From contig NZ_LMKM01000013.1 in NCBI RefSeq assembly GCF_001421515.1, positions 1 to 64,000 on the forward strand: 64,000 bases of DNA. Direction: 5' to 3'. The notes under the pieces are model-generated. The model saw only the letters and a list, made by a program, of their open reading frames with translations. It ran no database searches and was not told the origin of the DNA. This DNA comes from Pedobacter sp. Leaf216. Lineage in GTDB: Bacteria; Bacteroidota; Bacteroidia; Sphingobacteriales; Sphingobacteriaceae. Below, one piece after another: positions 56,027 to 64,000 of the stretch. Each line of letters opens with the position of its first letter. The first letter of the stretch is position 1. The position numbers and the translations under genes are program-made.

Positions 56027-57307
56027 TTAATATAATGTGAATTCTACACGGCGGTTTTCCTGACGGCCTGCGGCAGTTTTATTTGTTGAAATTGGCTGAT
56101 CCGGGCCATAACCTGTAGTTTCTACTCTTGATGCATTTACACCCTGAGATACCAGGTAAGTTTTAATAGATTCTGCTCTTTCTTTTGATAAGCGCAGGTT
56201 TAATTCTCTGCTGCCTGTATTATCAGTATGGCCGGCTAGTTTTAAGCTGAAGTTTTTCTCTATTAAAAGGGCCGCAACTCTGTTTAACGTGGTGTATGAT
56301 TTTGAACGGATGGTTGATTTTCCTAAATCAAACTCCAGGTTCGAAATTGCATCTCTAACTACTTTACGGTCTGCCTCAGTAATCACTGTGGTTTCCTTAA
56401 TAATGGTGGTTGGTGCAGCTAATGGGCAACCTGAACCATCAACAGCAGTTCCAGAAGGTGTACCAGGACATTTATCAAATTTGTTGGCAACACCATCATT
56501 ATCATCATCACCTAAATCTTTGGCATATTGTGCTCTGTCTCTTTCAGCATTTTGCGCTGCGGTAGATAATGCACTTCTCAGATCGGCACTTTCTGCTGCA
56601 CTTTGCTTGCGCAGATCGGCAACTGCACTATAGTTTTGCAGTTGTGAGTTTTCTTTATTTCCTAAAGCAAATTCCAAACCTGCATGGGCATAAGAAAACC
56701 TGCTTTCGTTGTAAACACTTTTAACAGTTGGAGAAGATTTAATGAAGTTGATGTCATAACCTAAATCAATATTGATCCCTTTGGCAACACCAAACTTAAA
56801 TCCTACTCCGGTAGGAATAAACCAGCCTTCCCTTTTGGAAAATACTTCCACATTTCCGGTCTGAGAATCCGACGACATATAACCTGCACCTGCTTTAACG
56901 TAAGGAATAAGTACAGCGTTTTCTGTATTAAGGCTAAAGTTTGCAATGTTTAATACCGCGGTTAATGAGCCAGACCAATTGATGCTGTTTTTTTGCTCGA
57001 TTGTGCTGGTTGAGTTTAAAGATTTAATTTCGCCACGCAAAAAGTCTGCTTGAAGACCCAACGCTGGCAAGATTTGTTTTTTAATGAAGCCGCCATAGCC
57101 AATGCTTTTAAACTCTTTGGCCTTAATGCTTTCGCCACCTAAAAAGGTATTCTGGCTTAATATTCCGCCATGGGCGCCAACGCTCCATGTTCTTAAAGAT
57201 TGTTTGCCAAACCGCGCTGATGCAGTTGGGGTTTCCTGCGCAAACAGATGGGTTGAGATGCTTAATAAAGCAAGCAACATTGTTGATTTTGTAAATTTGT
57301 AATTCAT
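56027..57307 (-). CDS. OmpA family outer-membrane protein
   Basis: Protein of 426 aa. Signal peptide (1-23, ending LFAQ), barrel domain (about 40-225), helical linker (about 230-265), a calcium-binding type-3 thrombospondin motif DDDNDGVANKFDKCPG, and the OmpA C-terminal peptidoglycan-binding domain with LAGHTDNTGS and NLRLSKERAESIKTYL. It anchors the outer membrane to peptidoglycan. Head of the leftward envelope cluster. Confidence 0.94.
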   Translation of the reverse strand: MNYKFTKSTMLLALLSISTHLFAQETPTASARFGKQSLRTWSVGAHGGILSQNTFLGGESIKAKEFKSIGYGGFIKKQILPALGLQADFLRGEIKSLNSTSTIEQKNSINWSGSLTAVLNIANFSLNTENAVLIPYVKAGAGYMSSDSQTGNVEVFSKREGWFIPTGVGFKFGVAKGINIDLGYDINFIKSSPTVKSVYNESRFSYAHAGLEFALGNKENSQLQNYSAVADLRKQSAAESADLRSALSTAAQNAERDRAQYAKDLGDDDNDGVANKFDKCPGTPSGTAVDGSGCPLAAPTTIIKETTVITEADRKVVRDAISNLEFDLGKSTIRSKSYTTLNRVAALLIEKNFSLKLAGHTDNTGSRELNLRLSKERAESIKTYLVSQGVNASRVETTGYGPDQPISTNKTAAGRQENRRVEFTLY

Positions 57308-57723
57308 CTTTTGGGTGTTTTTGTTATTGTTTATTTTAATTATACCTGAGTGTTAGTGGATAATACCTGGCCGGTTCGATATGCTTGGTAATAGGCCAGA
57401 AGTAACTTCAGGCTGATCGCATTTTTCACTCATCTTAAAGGCCAGGGGATTATCTTCGAAATGATTTATTGTTATAGATCACATCGCGACGGCTCAGTCT
57501 TTTTGGTAGATTTCTATGGCCAAATTATATGAGCAGGTGGCAGGATAACGAGTAATATATTTTTTCATGGTCGTGTCAAATTAGTAGCAGCGCTTATCAG
57601 CCCTGATGTAAACACATCAAAGAAAGTTATTTGTATTTCCGGCAGAAAATCCGTTCGTCAGAATGCCTTACCTATCCGATAGAAGGCTTAAATTAATCGT
57701 CGAAATTATTGGTGGTTATTGGA
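57308..57723. other. Intergenic region before the OmpA gene
   Basis: No gene or repeat seen in about 415 bases. It should hold the OmpA promoter, but no box was assigned with confidence. Confidence 0.4.
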
Positions 57724-58443
57724 TTACAACCAGGATTTGAAATGTGACTTAAACTGCGGGCGATATTGTTCGGTTACGGGTATCACTGCTTTTCCAATTT
57801 TGACGGTGTTGTGCTGTATGGCATCAATTTTATCCAAGGCTACAATGAAAGATCTGTGTATGCGCATAAAACGATCGGAAGGTAAGATGCTTTCCATTGT
57901 TTTCATGGTAGATAATGCCGTAATCATCTTTCCACCTTTGATAAAAACATTAATATAATCTTTCTGGCTTTCTCCGTAAAGAATGTCGTTTACATCTACA
58001 CGGATTAATTCATGCTCTACTTTAAGAAAAATAAATTCTCCGGCATCGCTTTTCTGCACTGCAGGCAGTAAATAATTTTTCGCTTTAAAAGCAGCTTTAA
58101 AAAAATCTTCGTAGGTAAAAGGCTTCAAAAGGTAATCTATTGCATCTACTTTATAACCTTGCGATGCATACTCGCCAGAGCCACTGATGAAAATAATCCG
58201 GGGCATATCTTTTCCGTATTGATTATGGAGTGTTTTGGCAAAACTCATTCCATCAATTCCCGGAAGGTTAATGTCGAGTATAATTAAATCGATATCCGAA
58301 TTGCCCAAAACATCAATTGCCTGTGCGGGGCTGCCATGAACGGAAACCAGATGAAGAAACGAGGTTTCGCGAACAAATTCACTGACATAACTACTTACCT
58401 CAGGATCATCGTCTATAACAATACAATTGAGTTTATTCGTCAT
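57724..58443 (-). CDS. LytTR-family response regulator
   Basis: Response regulator of 239 aa. Receiver domain with Asp11-Asp13 pocket, phosphoacceptor Asp57 in ILDINLPG, and Lys near 107. C-terminal LytTR DNA-binding domain from about 135, with DINVFIKGGKMITALSTM-type strand and RIHRSFIVAL. It follows a histidine kinase gene by 190 bases on the same strand. Confidence 0.92.
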   Translation of the reverse strand: MTNKLNCIVIDDDPEVSSYVSEFVRETSFLHLVSVHGSPAQAIDVLGNSDIDLIILDINLPGIDGMSFAKTLHNQYGKDMPRIIFISGSGEYASQGYKVDAIDYLLKPFTYEDFFKAAFKAKNYLLPAVQKSDAGEFIFLKVEHELIRVDVNDILYGESQKDYINVFIKGGKMITALSTMKTMESILPSDRFMRIHRSFIVALDKIDAIQHNTVKIGKAVIPVTEQYRPQFKSHFKSWL

Positions 58444-58632
58444 TAAGGTGACGGGTAAGGTTACTATTAGTGGTATACAACATTTGCAGGGATGCGCTTT
58501 ATTGGTTCCAAAGGTAACTTTATATAAGAGAAAAGAAAAGATGAACCTTGCAATTATTTTACATAGAGCAATTCATCAGCCATAATTTACTTAATTGCTG
58601 TTGTTTATTATACAGAACCTCCTGCAAATGAA

Positions 58633-60282
58633 TTAATAAGGGATTGAAAAACGCACTGTACAACCCTGGCCTTCTTCACTTTCGAGCGCGATGGTACCTC
58701 CCTGTAGGTTTATGAGCTGGCGGCATAGATATAAACCCAATCCTGTTCCGGGCTTTTGGCCACCGGCCTGGTAATAGGGCGAAAACAATTCGGCCTGCTT
58801 ATCTTTGCGAATGCCCGAGCCTGTATCTCTAACGATTACAGTAAGCAAGTAAGCTTTTTCTTTTTTCTCGAGTTGAGCAGATAAATGAACATAGCCCTTA
58901 TCTGTATATTTAATGGCGTTGCTTAGTAAATTGATGAGCACCTGTTTAAGCCGCAAATCATCTCCGTTTACGCTTAACTCTTTACTGCCTTCAAATTCAA
59001 GATTCAAATCAATCCCTTTTCTTTCAGCCATAAAACGCATGGCTTCCATCGAATCGCTAATGGCCTGGTAAGGGGTAAACGGACTTATATTTAGTTCTGC
59101 GGCACTTTGTTCCATTTTACTCACATCAAGTACGTTGTTAACCGTTTCGAGCAGTAGTGTTGAAGATAGATTAATGGAGGTAACTTTCTTCTCCTGATCA
59201 GGCAATAAGGTTGTCCGCTTAAGCATAAATACCGCTCCGTTTATGGCCATTAACTTATTGCGGATTTCATGACTCATGATGGCAAGTATTTCTGACTTTT
59301 GGCCAGCCAACCTAACAGCCCTCGAATTTTCCATGATGTACCTCCGTTCTGCACCGGAAGCCTTCCTGATGTAAATGATCAGGATGATGATAAAAAGTAA
59401 TATGAAAACGGATGCTACGCCGGTAAAGGTATTTAAATCGCGGGAAGTTGAACGGTACTCTGCAAGTATTTCCTCACGGCTTTTCTCAAAGGCTACCCGC
59501 TCTATACCCTGCACATCCAATAAAAGCCCCCGCAGTTCGGTAAGCAGGTTTAAATTCGCCAAAATCATTTCCTGGTTCGATTGGCCCAGAAGCGCGTATT
59601 GTTGGCCGAGTTCATTAATCAGGGCTTTCTGATCGGATTCAGATTCAGCTTTTTGCTGTTTTTTTTGTTGCTCAATTGTTAATACCTTAACAGTTCTGGT
59701 ATTGCTCACCGCATCTTTTAATCGTTTAATCAGGCTCCTTTTGGTTGGTTCCTGGTAAACAGAAACAGAGGTATCGGTTTGCATATTCCTTTTTCCGAAA
59801 CCTTTTGCAGAGCGATCTTGAATTGAGCCTGCGGTTGTTTGCTCAAGGAGCGATGTAAAGCGTTTCTGTAGCTCAAACAGCTGCTGTGAAACCGCTATTT
59901 TTTGTTGAAGTGCTTGTGCAATCTGTTGTTTGCTTTTTGGTAAGTGGCCATTTGCGTCCGTTTTATACCGGTTGATTATCCCGCCCATCTTGGCAAAAAT
60001 CTGTTTAAGGTTTGTTTTGTATGCATCCAAATCACTTGCCCGTCCGTTGGCGCTAGCCTGCCTGAAACTGTTCTCAGTCATATTTAAATCAATGAGCAGC
60101 CTGTTTATTGCCGGTTGCTGCCATGGTTGGCGGAGCTGGCCGCTTAAACGGTCGAGTTTTGCAGTTATGGTGTGGCGGAGTATAAAAGAGCCTGCGGTTA
60201 ATATGAAAGTAAGTATGAGAAAGATAACGAAGAGTTTTCTGATAATTCCGGTAAAACGTTGGGATTGGCGGCGATTAATCAT
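58633..60282 (-). CDS. Transmembrane sensor histidine kinase
   Basis: Kinase of 549 aa. Two membrane helices (about 15-34 and 286-306) flank a ~250-residue helical periplasmic sensor with SKQQIAQALQQKI repeats. HisKA follows with His338 in IMSHEIRNKLMA, where the usual TP after HEIR is NK. HATPase domain with NLLSNAIKY (N), DTGSGI (G1) and GTGLGLYLC (G2). It reads toward the LytTR regulator, which it may phosphorylate. Confidence 0.9.
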   Translation of the reverse strand: MINRRQSQRFTGIIRKLFVIFLILTFILTAGSFILRHTITAKLDRLSGQLRQPWQQPAINRLLIDLNMTENSFRQASANGRASDLDAYKTNLKQIFAKMGGIINRYKTDANGHLPKSKQQIAQALQQKIAVSQQLFELQKRFTSLLEQTTAGSIQDRSAKGFGKRNMQTDTSVSVYQEPTKRSLIKRLKDAVSNTRTVKVLTIEQQKKQQKAESESDQKALINELGQQYALLGQSNQEMILANLNLLTELRGLLLDVQGIERVAFEKSREEILAEYRSTSRDLNTFTGVASVFILLFIIILIIYIRKASGAERRYIMENSRAVRLAGQKSEILAIMSHEIRNKLMAINGAVFMLKRTTLLPDQEKKVTSINLSSTLLLETVNNVLDVSKMEQSAAELNISPFTPYQAISDSMEAMRFMAERKGIDLNLEFEGSKELSVNGDDLRLKQVLINLLSNAIKYTDKGYVHLSAQLEKKEKAYLLTVIVRDTGSGIRKDKQAELFSPYYQAGGQKPGTGLGLYLCRQLINLQGGTIALESEEGQGCTVRFSIPY

Positions 60283-60647
60283 CGTGGGGTTTATTTTCTT
60301 ATGTTGGTTAGTGAAAACAAGTTTTGCTTAAAACGGCTTTAGCCAGGAGATTTAAACCTAAAAAGTGTATTTAAACTTCATCAGTTCGCTGCCTTGTTAA
60401 ATTTGTTTATTGCAGAATCTATCTTAAAAGGAAAAAAGATTTTTTTTGTTTTACATGTGGAAAATATTTTCTTCAATCCTTTATAATGATCATGATTAAT
60501 ACACCGCATTATCAGCAATAAAATAGCTCGATAGGGAAAATCTTCTAAGCTGGGTTACACCTTTTTTGCGTAACAATTTTTTATGTAGGAGTAAGTTCAG
60601 GTAAAACGATTTTAACTTTAATCTGTTATGCTTTAAACGATTGTATT
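60283..60647. other. Divergent intergenic region
   Basis: No gene. Contains the start regions of the leftward kinase and the rightward DAC-like gene. No exact promoter was assigned. Confidence 0.4.
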
Positions 60648-61982
60648 TTGGAAAATTCGCGCCCTGCTGACCTGGCTTTGCTGGTACAGAATAAGCTTAA
60701 GTTAACAAGGAACAAACTCCCGCTTCCTGATTTAAAGGTTTTGGAAGATCTCTTCGATTGCCTTTTTTATTCGAGCATGTGCAAGGAGGAGAGCGAGCTG
60801 ATCAGGGTTACAATCACCTTTCTCGATCCGCAAAACCCTGATCCTTCTCCTCCAAATTATATTGTACCGGAAAGGTGGAGCTGTGTAGCTTTCGACCATC
60901 AAGTGGCGATGACAACCAAAACCCTGGCCAAGCTTTCAAAGGCTGCAGATCCGGCCAGCTCCTCATTAGCTGTTTATTACGATGAAAAGGGCTGCATTTA
61001 TATCTGGGGTATGATCGATCAGGCGATGCATTATCAAAACTTTTTAAATTATGAGTCTGATACCGGTTCAGAACAACCTGGTTTATTTCAGGTTTCCATC
61101 AGCGATATTGGTACTTTGAACGTGCTTTTTGATTATGAACTCCTCGCCACCCTGAAGCATAATGTGCTTGTAAAGCGTTACCTGGATGTTTTAACAATCG
61201 GCCCCATTTCTAAAATGTTAAGAAAGAATGCTGATTTTTTGAAGATTACTTTAAAAGCATATCTAGAGCAGTTTCATCCCAATGAAAGCTATGCTGAATG
61301 GGAAGACTTTCTAGATGGGCTATGGATCCAGACTTTTTCGAGGTTGCTGCTCAAAATACAGAACTACCAACATGGTGGAGCCATACTGATTGGAGATAAC
61401 AGTGCTGACCTCGACGTAAAATACAGAATTCATTACGAGCGGCTTACACTAGCGATGGTTGCACATGCAAAAGCATCTATCGATAACTTTGTTGCCGAAA
61501 GTACCATTAAAGGAGATTTGGATGCCGGGAAAAGATCGGTTAGCAAATTGCTTTACCTGCGCGAATCAGGATCTTTTTATACTAAGCAGGGTACAGGGGA
61601 TGAGATAAAGGGAGCAATTAGCTTTATAGCCTCACAAACCTGTGTAGATGGGGTGGTGCTTTTCAATCGCAGTATGGTGAGCAACGGTTTTGGCGCAGTA
61701 CTCCGGGCCAAAAAAATGCCTAGAAAGATTTATGTTTCTTCTACTGCAACTGCAACTCTAAAATCGCTTGAACCACATGATCCCAGGCATTATGGAACAA
61801 GGCACCGATCAATGATTGCCTATTGCTGGAACCATCCATCTTCTCTTGGCCTGGTTATATCTCAGGATGGTGATATCAGGGCATTTTCGAAAGTAGAAGA
61901 TAAGTTAATTATGTGGGAGAATATTAAAACCCAACAGTATTTAACAGGCAGGAGCCAAAAACAGCGGAAAGCAGACGGTTAA
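60648..61982 (+). CDS. Protein with a divergent diadenylate-cyclase-like (DACNV/DisA_N-like) domain
   Basis: Protein of 444 aa with a probable TTG start (no ATG in frame earlier). Residues 1-290 are a soluble, unrecognised region. The C-terminal part resembles the DisA nucleotide-binding domain: Asp334 in VDGVVLFN stands where DisA has DGA, GTRHRSM (Arg385-His386-Arg387) stands where DisA has RHRAA, and LVISQDGDIRAF resembles the following VSEE strand. The domain is similar to the DACNV group of predicted nucleotide sensors. It may bind or make cyclic di-AMP, or neither. No membrane segment. Single gene, divergent from the kinase. Confidence 0.65.
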   Translation: MENSRPADLALLVQNKLKLTRNKLPLPDLKVLEDLFDCLFYSSMCKEESELIRVTITFLDPQNPDPSPPNYIVPERWSCVAFDHQVAMTTKTLAKLSKAADPASSSLAVYYDEKGCIYIWGMIDQAMHYQNFLNYESDTGSEQPGLFQVSISDIGTLNVLFDYELLATLKHNVLVKRYLDVLTIGPISKMLRKNADFLKITLKAYLEQFHPNESYAEWEDFLDGLWIQTFSRLLLKIQNYQHGGAILIGDNSADLDVKYRIHYERLTLAMVAHAKASIDNFVAESTIKGDLDAGKRSVSKLLYLRESGSFYTKQGTGDEIKGAISFIASQTCVDGVVLFNRSMVSNGFGAVLRAKKMPRKIYVSSTATATLKSLEPHDPRHYGTRHRSMIAYCWNHPSSLGLVISQDGDIRAFSKVEDKLIMWENIKTQQYLTGRSQKQRKADG

Positions 61983-62169
61983 ATTTTCGTACAACATAAG
62001 CTATAGATCTGTGTTTATCTGTATTTCAAAAGTGCTAACATAATAACATTGGCATCGTGTATGTAGCGTTAATCTGCGGAATATCGAACGATATTGACGG
62101 CGCAAAGCGGTGGCGAATTTTCTGCTTCAACTAATTTTCATTAACGTCCACTTCGCTTATGTAATGATT

Positions 62170-63555
62170 TTATAAGGGAATGCTAAACCAAAATTTGCTG
62201 CCCTGGCCAATCTGGCTTTCTACGCCAATCTTTCCCCCGTGGCGGTAGATGATCTCTGCACACAAATAGAGGCCAATGCCGAAACCTGCAATGGTTTTGG
62301 TCTGTTTACTTTCAACGCGATAGTAACGGTTAAACAACTTTGGCTGATCTTCCGCATTAATGCCCATTCCACTGTCTTTTACACGTACAATTATCTCTTT
62401 GCCAATTATTTCCGAGTCGATCATTACGGTACTTCCATTTGGAGAATATTTTACAGCGTTACTGATCAGGTTATTGATTACCTGACTGATTTTATCACGG
62501 TCTGCATTAATTTGCTGTTCGCCCTTAATTGAGAAGTTGATCTGGTGGGTACTGATCATAATCCTATATTCTTCCTCAATTTCTTTCATTAGCTCACCCA
62601 TTTCGAAATGGCTTTTATCAATGTGGATTTTGCCGGCTTCCAATCTGGAAACATTTAAAAAACCATTAATCATTGTGGTCATCTTTTTAACCTGGCTAAG
62701 CGAACGGTCCAGTACACCAAGAGATGGGCTGTCATCAGTAGTACGAGCTTTACGCTGCAGGATTTGTAAAAAAGCGTTTAGCGAGGTAAGTGGCGTTTTA
62801 AGCTCGTGGCTAACCATACCGATAAAGTCATTCTTGCGCAGTTCTTCTTCTTTCATGCGTTCTATATCAGTGGTACAACCCACCCACATGGTAATCTGCC
62901 CTTGCGAATCCATTATAGGAGAGGCAATATTCAGGTGCCATCGGTAATCGCCATTAATGTCTTTAAAGCGCATTTCCATTTCAAGCGCTGTCCCTTTAGC
63001 AGCGGCCTCACCCAATCGCTGCTGAAACTCCGGAATTTCTTCAGTATGCATCATCTGGTGATACCCGAAATCCCTTAAGTCTTCAAAGTTCATTCCACTG
63101 TAATCCAGCCATTGTTGGTTAAAGAAGGTTACTTCTCCGCTAGGGAGTGCATTGCTTATTTTTGCCGGTACAATATCAGCCAGGGAACGGAAGTGTTTTT
63201 CGCTTTCTTCTATTTTTTTGCGTGCAAGCACCTGTGTGGTAATATCAATGGCAACGATCATAAGTGCGAATGGCTTGCCATCGGCATCTTTTAACGGCTC
63301 ATAAACAAAGTTGATATGAACAGTTTGTGGCTCGCCGTTTCTGATAAGTATAATTTCATGTTCGTTTGCATAATAGGTAGAGCCGATTGCAAGTACCTGT
63401 TTTGTAATCGGTTCATAAATTGCGCTAGATTCTGCGTTCACCTCCCAGTAAGGCATAACATCAAATGCTTCCCGAGGTTTTCCGATGATTTCCAGAAAAG
63501 TGTCGTTCATTTCGACCACAAACAGTGGATCTCCTTGCAATATGCACATTCCCAC
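62170..63555 (-). CDS. PAS sensor histidine kinase, probably 5'-truncated
   Basis: Kinase of 461 aa as read from ATG 63555. The start lies inside a PAS domain: upstream in-frame codons continue with NEENLRNIVKQAPVG, the usual PAS beginning, until a stop at about 63639. Two PAS/PAC domains (about 1-110 and 120-235), HisKA with His250 in GMVSHELKTPL, and HATPase with NLISNAVKYSP, DSGMGI and GFGIGLYLC. The C-terminal half is similar to the kinase at 27568. See the finding on the junction with the next gene. Confidence 0.82.
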   Translation of the reverse strand: MGMCILQGDPLFVVEMNDTFLEIIGKPREAFDVMPYWEVNAESSAIYEPITKQVLAIGSTYYANEHEIILIRNGEPQTVHINFVYEPLKDADGKPFALMIVAIDITTQVLARKKIEESEKHFRSLADIVPAKISNALPSGEVTFFNQQWLDYSGMNFEDLRDFGYHQMMHTEEIPEFQQRLGEAAAKGTALEMEMRFKDINGDYRWHLNIASPIMDSQGQITMWVGCTTDIERMKEEELRKNDFIGMVSHELKTPLTSLNAFLQILQRKARTTDDSPSLGVLDRSLSQVKKMTTMINGFLNVSRLEAGKIHIDKSHFEMGELMKEIEEEYRIMISTHQINFSIKGEQQINADRDKISQVINNLISNAVKYSPNGSTVMIDSEIIGKEIIVRVKDSGMGINAEDQPKLFNRYYRVESKQTKTIAGFGIGLYLCAEIIYRHGGKIGVESQIGQGSKFWFSIPL

Positions 63556-63599
63556 TGGTGCCTGTTTTACTATGTTCCGAAGGTTTTCCTCATTTGCGC

Positions 63600-64000
63600 T
63601 TAGCCTATCGTTGGCCAGCTGTTTCTTTCCGTTTTTTTAGGTTCGGCATTAAAGCTTAACAGTATTAAAATATTGTTTTCAGCTTTAGCGTTAAAGACCT
63701 CATTCCATGAAAAAACTACTTTATAATTGTCTGTTGCGGTACAGACCAGGTAATACTCACTTAATTTTTTTGGTGATGCTTCATCTATGGTTACTTTCGA
63801 TAGAATATTTTTTAAAGCAACACCTTTAACGTTTTTGATACTTCTTTTACGTTCTAGGAGATGGTTGAAAATTACCAAACTATCCAGACTTAGCATTTTG
63901 TAATTCTTCAATGATGCTAAGTCGATTGTTAATTTGTTTTTTACTTTTCCATCTATTACAAACTCTTTGCTTTCCTGCGCTTTTGCAGCAAAAGCTAATA
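63600..64000 (-). CDS. Secreted molybdopterin-binding-like protein, 5' cut by the window and 3' truncated
   Basis: Starts outside the right edge; the in-window part begins with LAFAAKAQ, the end of a signal peptide. About 133 codons are visible. GVALKNILSKVTI and TATDNYKVVFSWNEVFN resemble the oxidoreductase molybdopterin-binding-like family. After LLSFNAEP the reading frame ends in an unrelated short tail (KKTERNSWPTIG), so the last ~45 residues expected for the family appear missing. It lies immediately upstream of the truncated kinase. Confidence 0.65.
   Translation of the reverse strand, partial: LAFAAKAQESKEFVIDGKVKNKLTIDLASLKNYKMLSLDSLVIFNHLLERKRSIKNVKGVALKNILSKVTIDEASPKKLSEYYLVCTATDNYKVVFSWNEVFNAKAENNILILLSFNAEPKKTERNSWPTIG

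Noticed and set aside
60648..61982. Calling this gene a confirmed diadenylate cyclase
   Set aside because: The DGA and RHRAA motifs are altered, so activity cannot be claimed from sequence.

Overview
The window reads as a chromosome segment of a Bacteroidota bacterium of the Sphingobacteriaceae, most likely Pedobacter or a close relative. The family-level reasons are the two SusC/SusD pairs, AT-rich intergenic DNA, promoters of the TTTG-N19/20-TAnnTTTG type, short-form KdpD, several Crp-like regulators with degenerate effector domains, and dispersed intergenic palindromes. The genus is a guess from general resemblance, not a search. No CRISPR array, prophage, transposase or tRNA was seen. The left edge holds the 3' end of a 5S rRNA and its terminator.

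Layout. 0.5-5.3 kb: secreted subtilase, then a leftward three-gene operon (GT-C glycosyltransferase, GT2 polyprenyl-phosphate-type glycosyltransferase, NodB-type deacetylase) that probably modifies a lipid-linked glycan. 5.3-14.2 kb: first glycan-uptake locus: a membrane-spanning putative regulator divergent from susC-susD and a secreted protein with an internal duplication, closed by a strong terminator. 14.5-18.4 kb: phospholipase C lipoprotein, Crp-like regulator, and a GNAT/M20 pair resembling the acetylated arginine route. 18.4-29.4 kb: potassium locus: two tiny membrane peptides (the second is KdpF), kdpA, kdpB, kdpC, a porin, a two-TM protein and a kinase-less KdpD, followed by a hypothetical protein, a lone receiver and a GAF-PAS histidine kinase. 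Intergenic repeats sit in several spacers here.

29.5-33.6 kb: assorted small genes and an AraC remnant. 33.8-40.7 kb: second glycan locus (susC, susD, type I sulfatase), preceded by a good promoter, a 25-codon reading frame ending in a Cys-rich tail and a hairpin with ten Ts, which together look like a cysteine attenuator for a sulfate-releasing system. 41.0-41.9 kb: own promoter, a 51-aa protein and a GNAT acetyltransferase, a candidate toxin-antitoxin-like module. 42-53.4 kb: hydrolases, acyltransferase, aldo/keto reductase, short-chain dehydrogenase, NmrA-like protein, an AraC and two Crp-like regulators, and an MscS-type channel. 53.6-57.3 kb: leftward envelope/stress cluster (CsbD, two membrane proteins, a beta-barrel protein, OmpA). 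57.7-64 kb: LytTR response regulator and histidine kinase, a protein with a divergent diadenylate-cyclase-like (DACNV/DisA_N-like) C-terminus, and a PAS histidine kinase whose 5' end abuts a truncated secreted molybdopterin-binding-like gene across an A7 run.

How they work together. The strongest functional theme is potassium and osmotic homeostasis: Kdp transport, KdpD USP domain, MscS channel, CsbD/OmpA cluster and a DAC-like protein, which suggests but does not prove a cyclic-di-AMP link. The second theme is glycan foraging, with one locus perhaps under membrane one-component control and the other perhaps under cysteine-dependent attenuation. Starts marked as revised were moved to an ATG (or GTG) that fits signal peptides, operon spacing or domain boundaries better than the longest reading frame.
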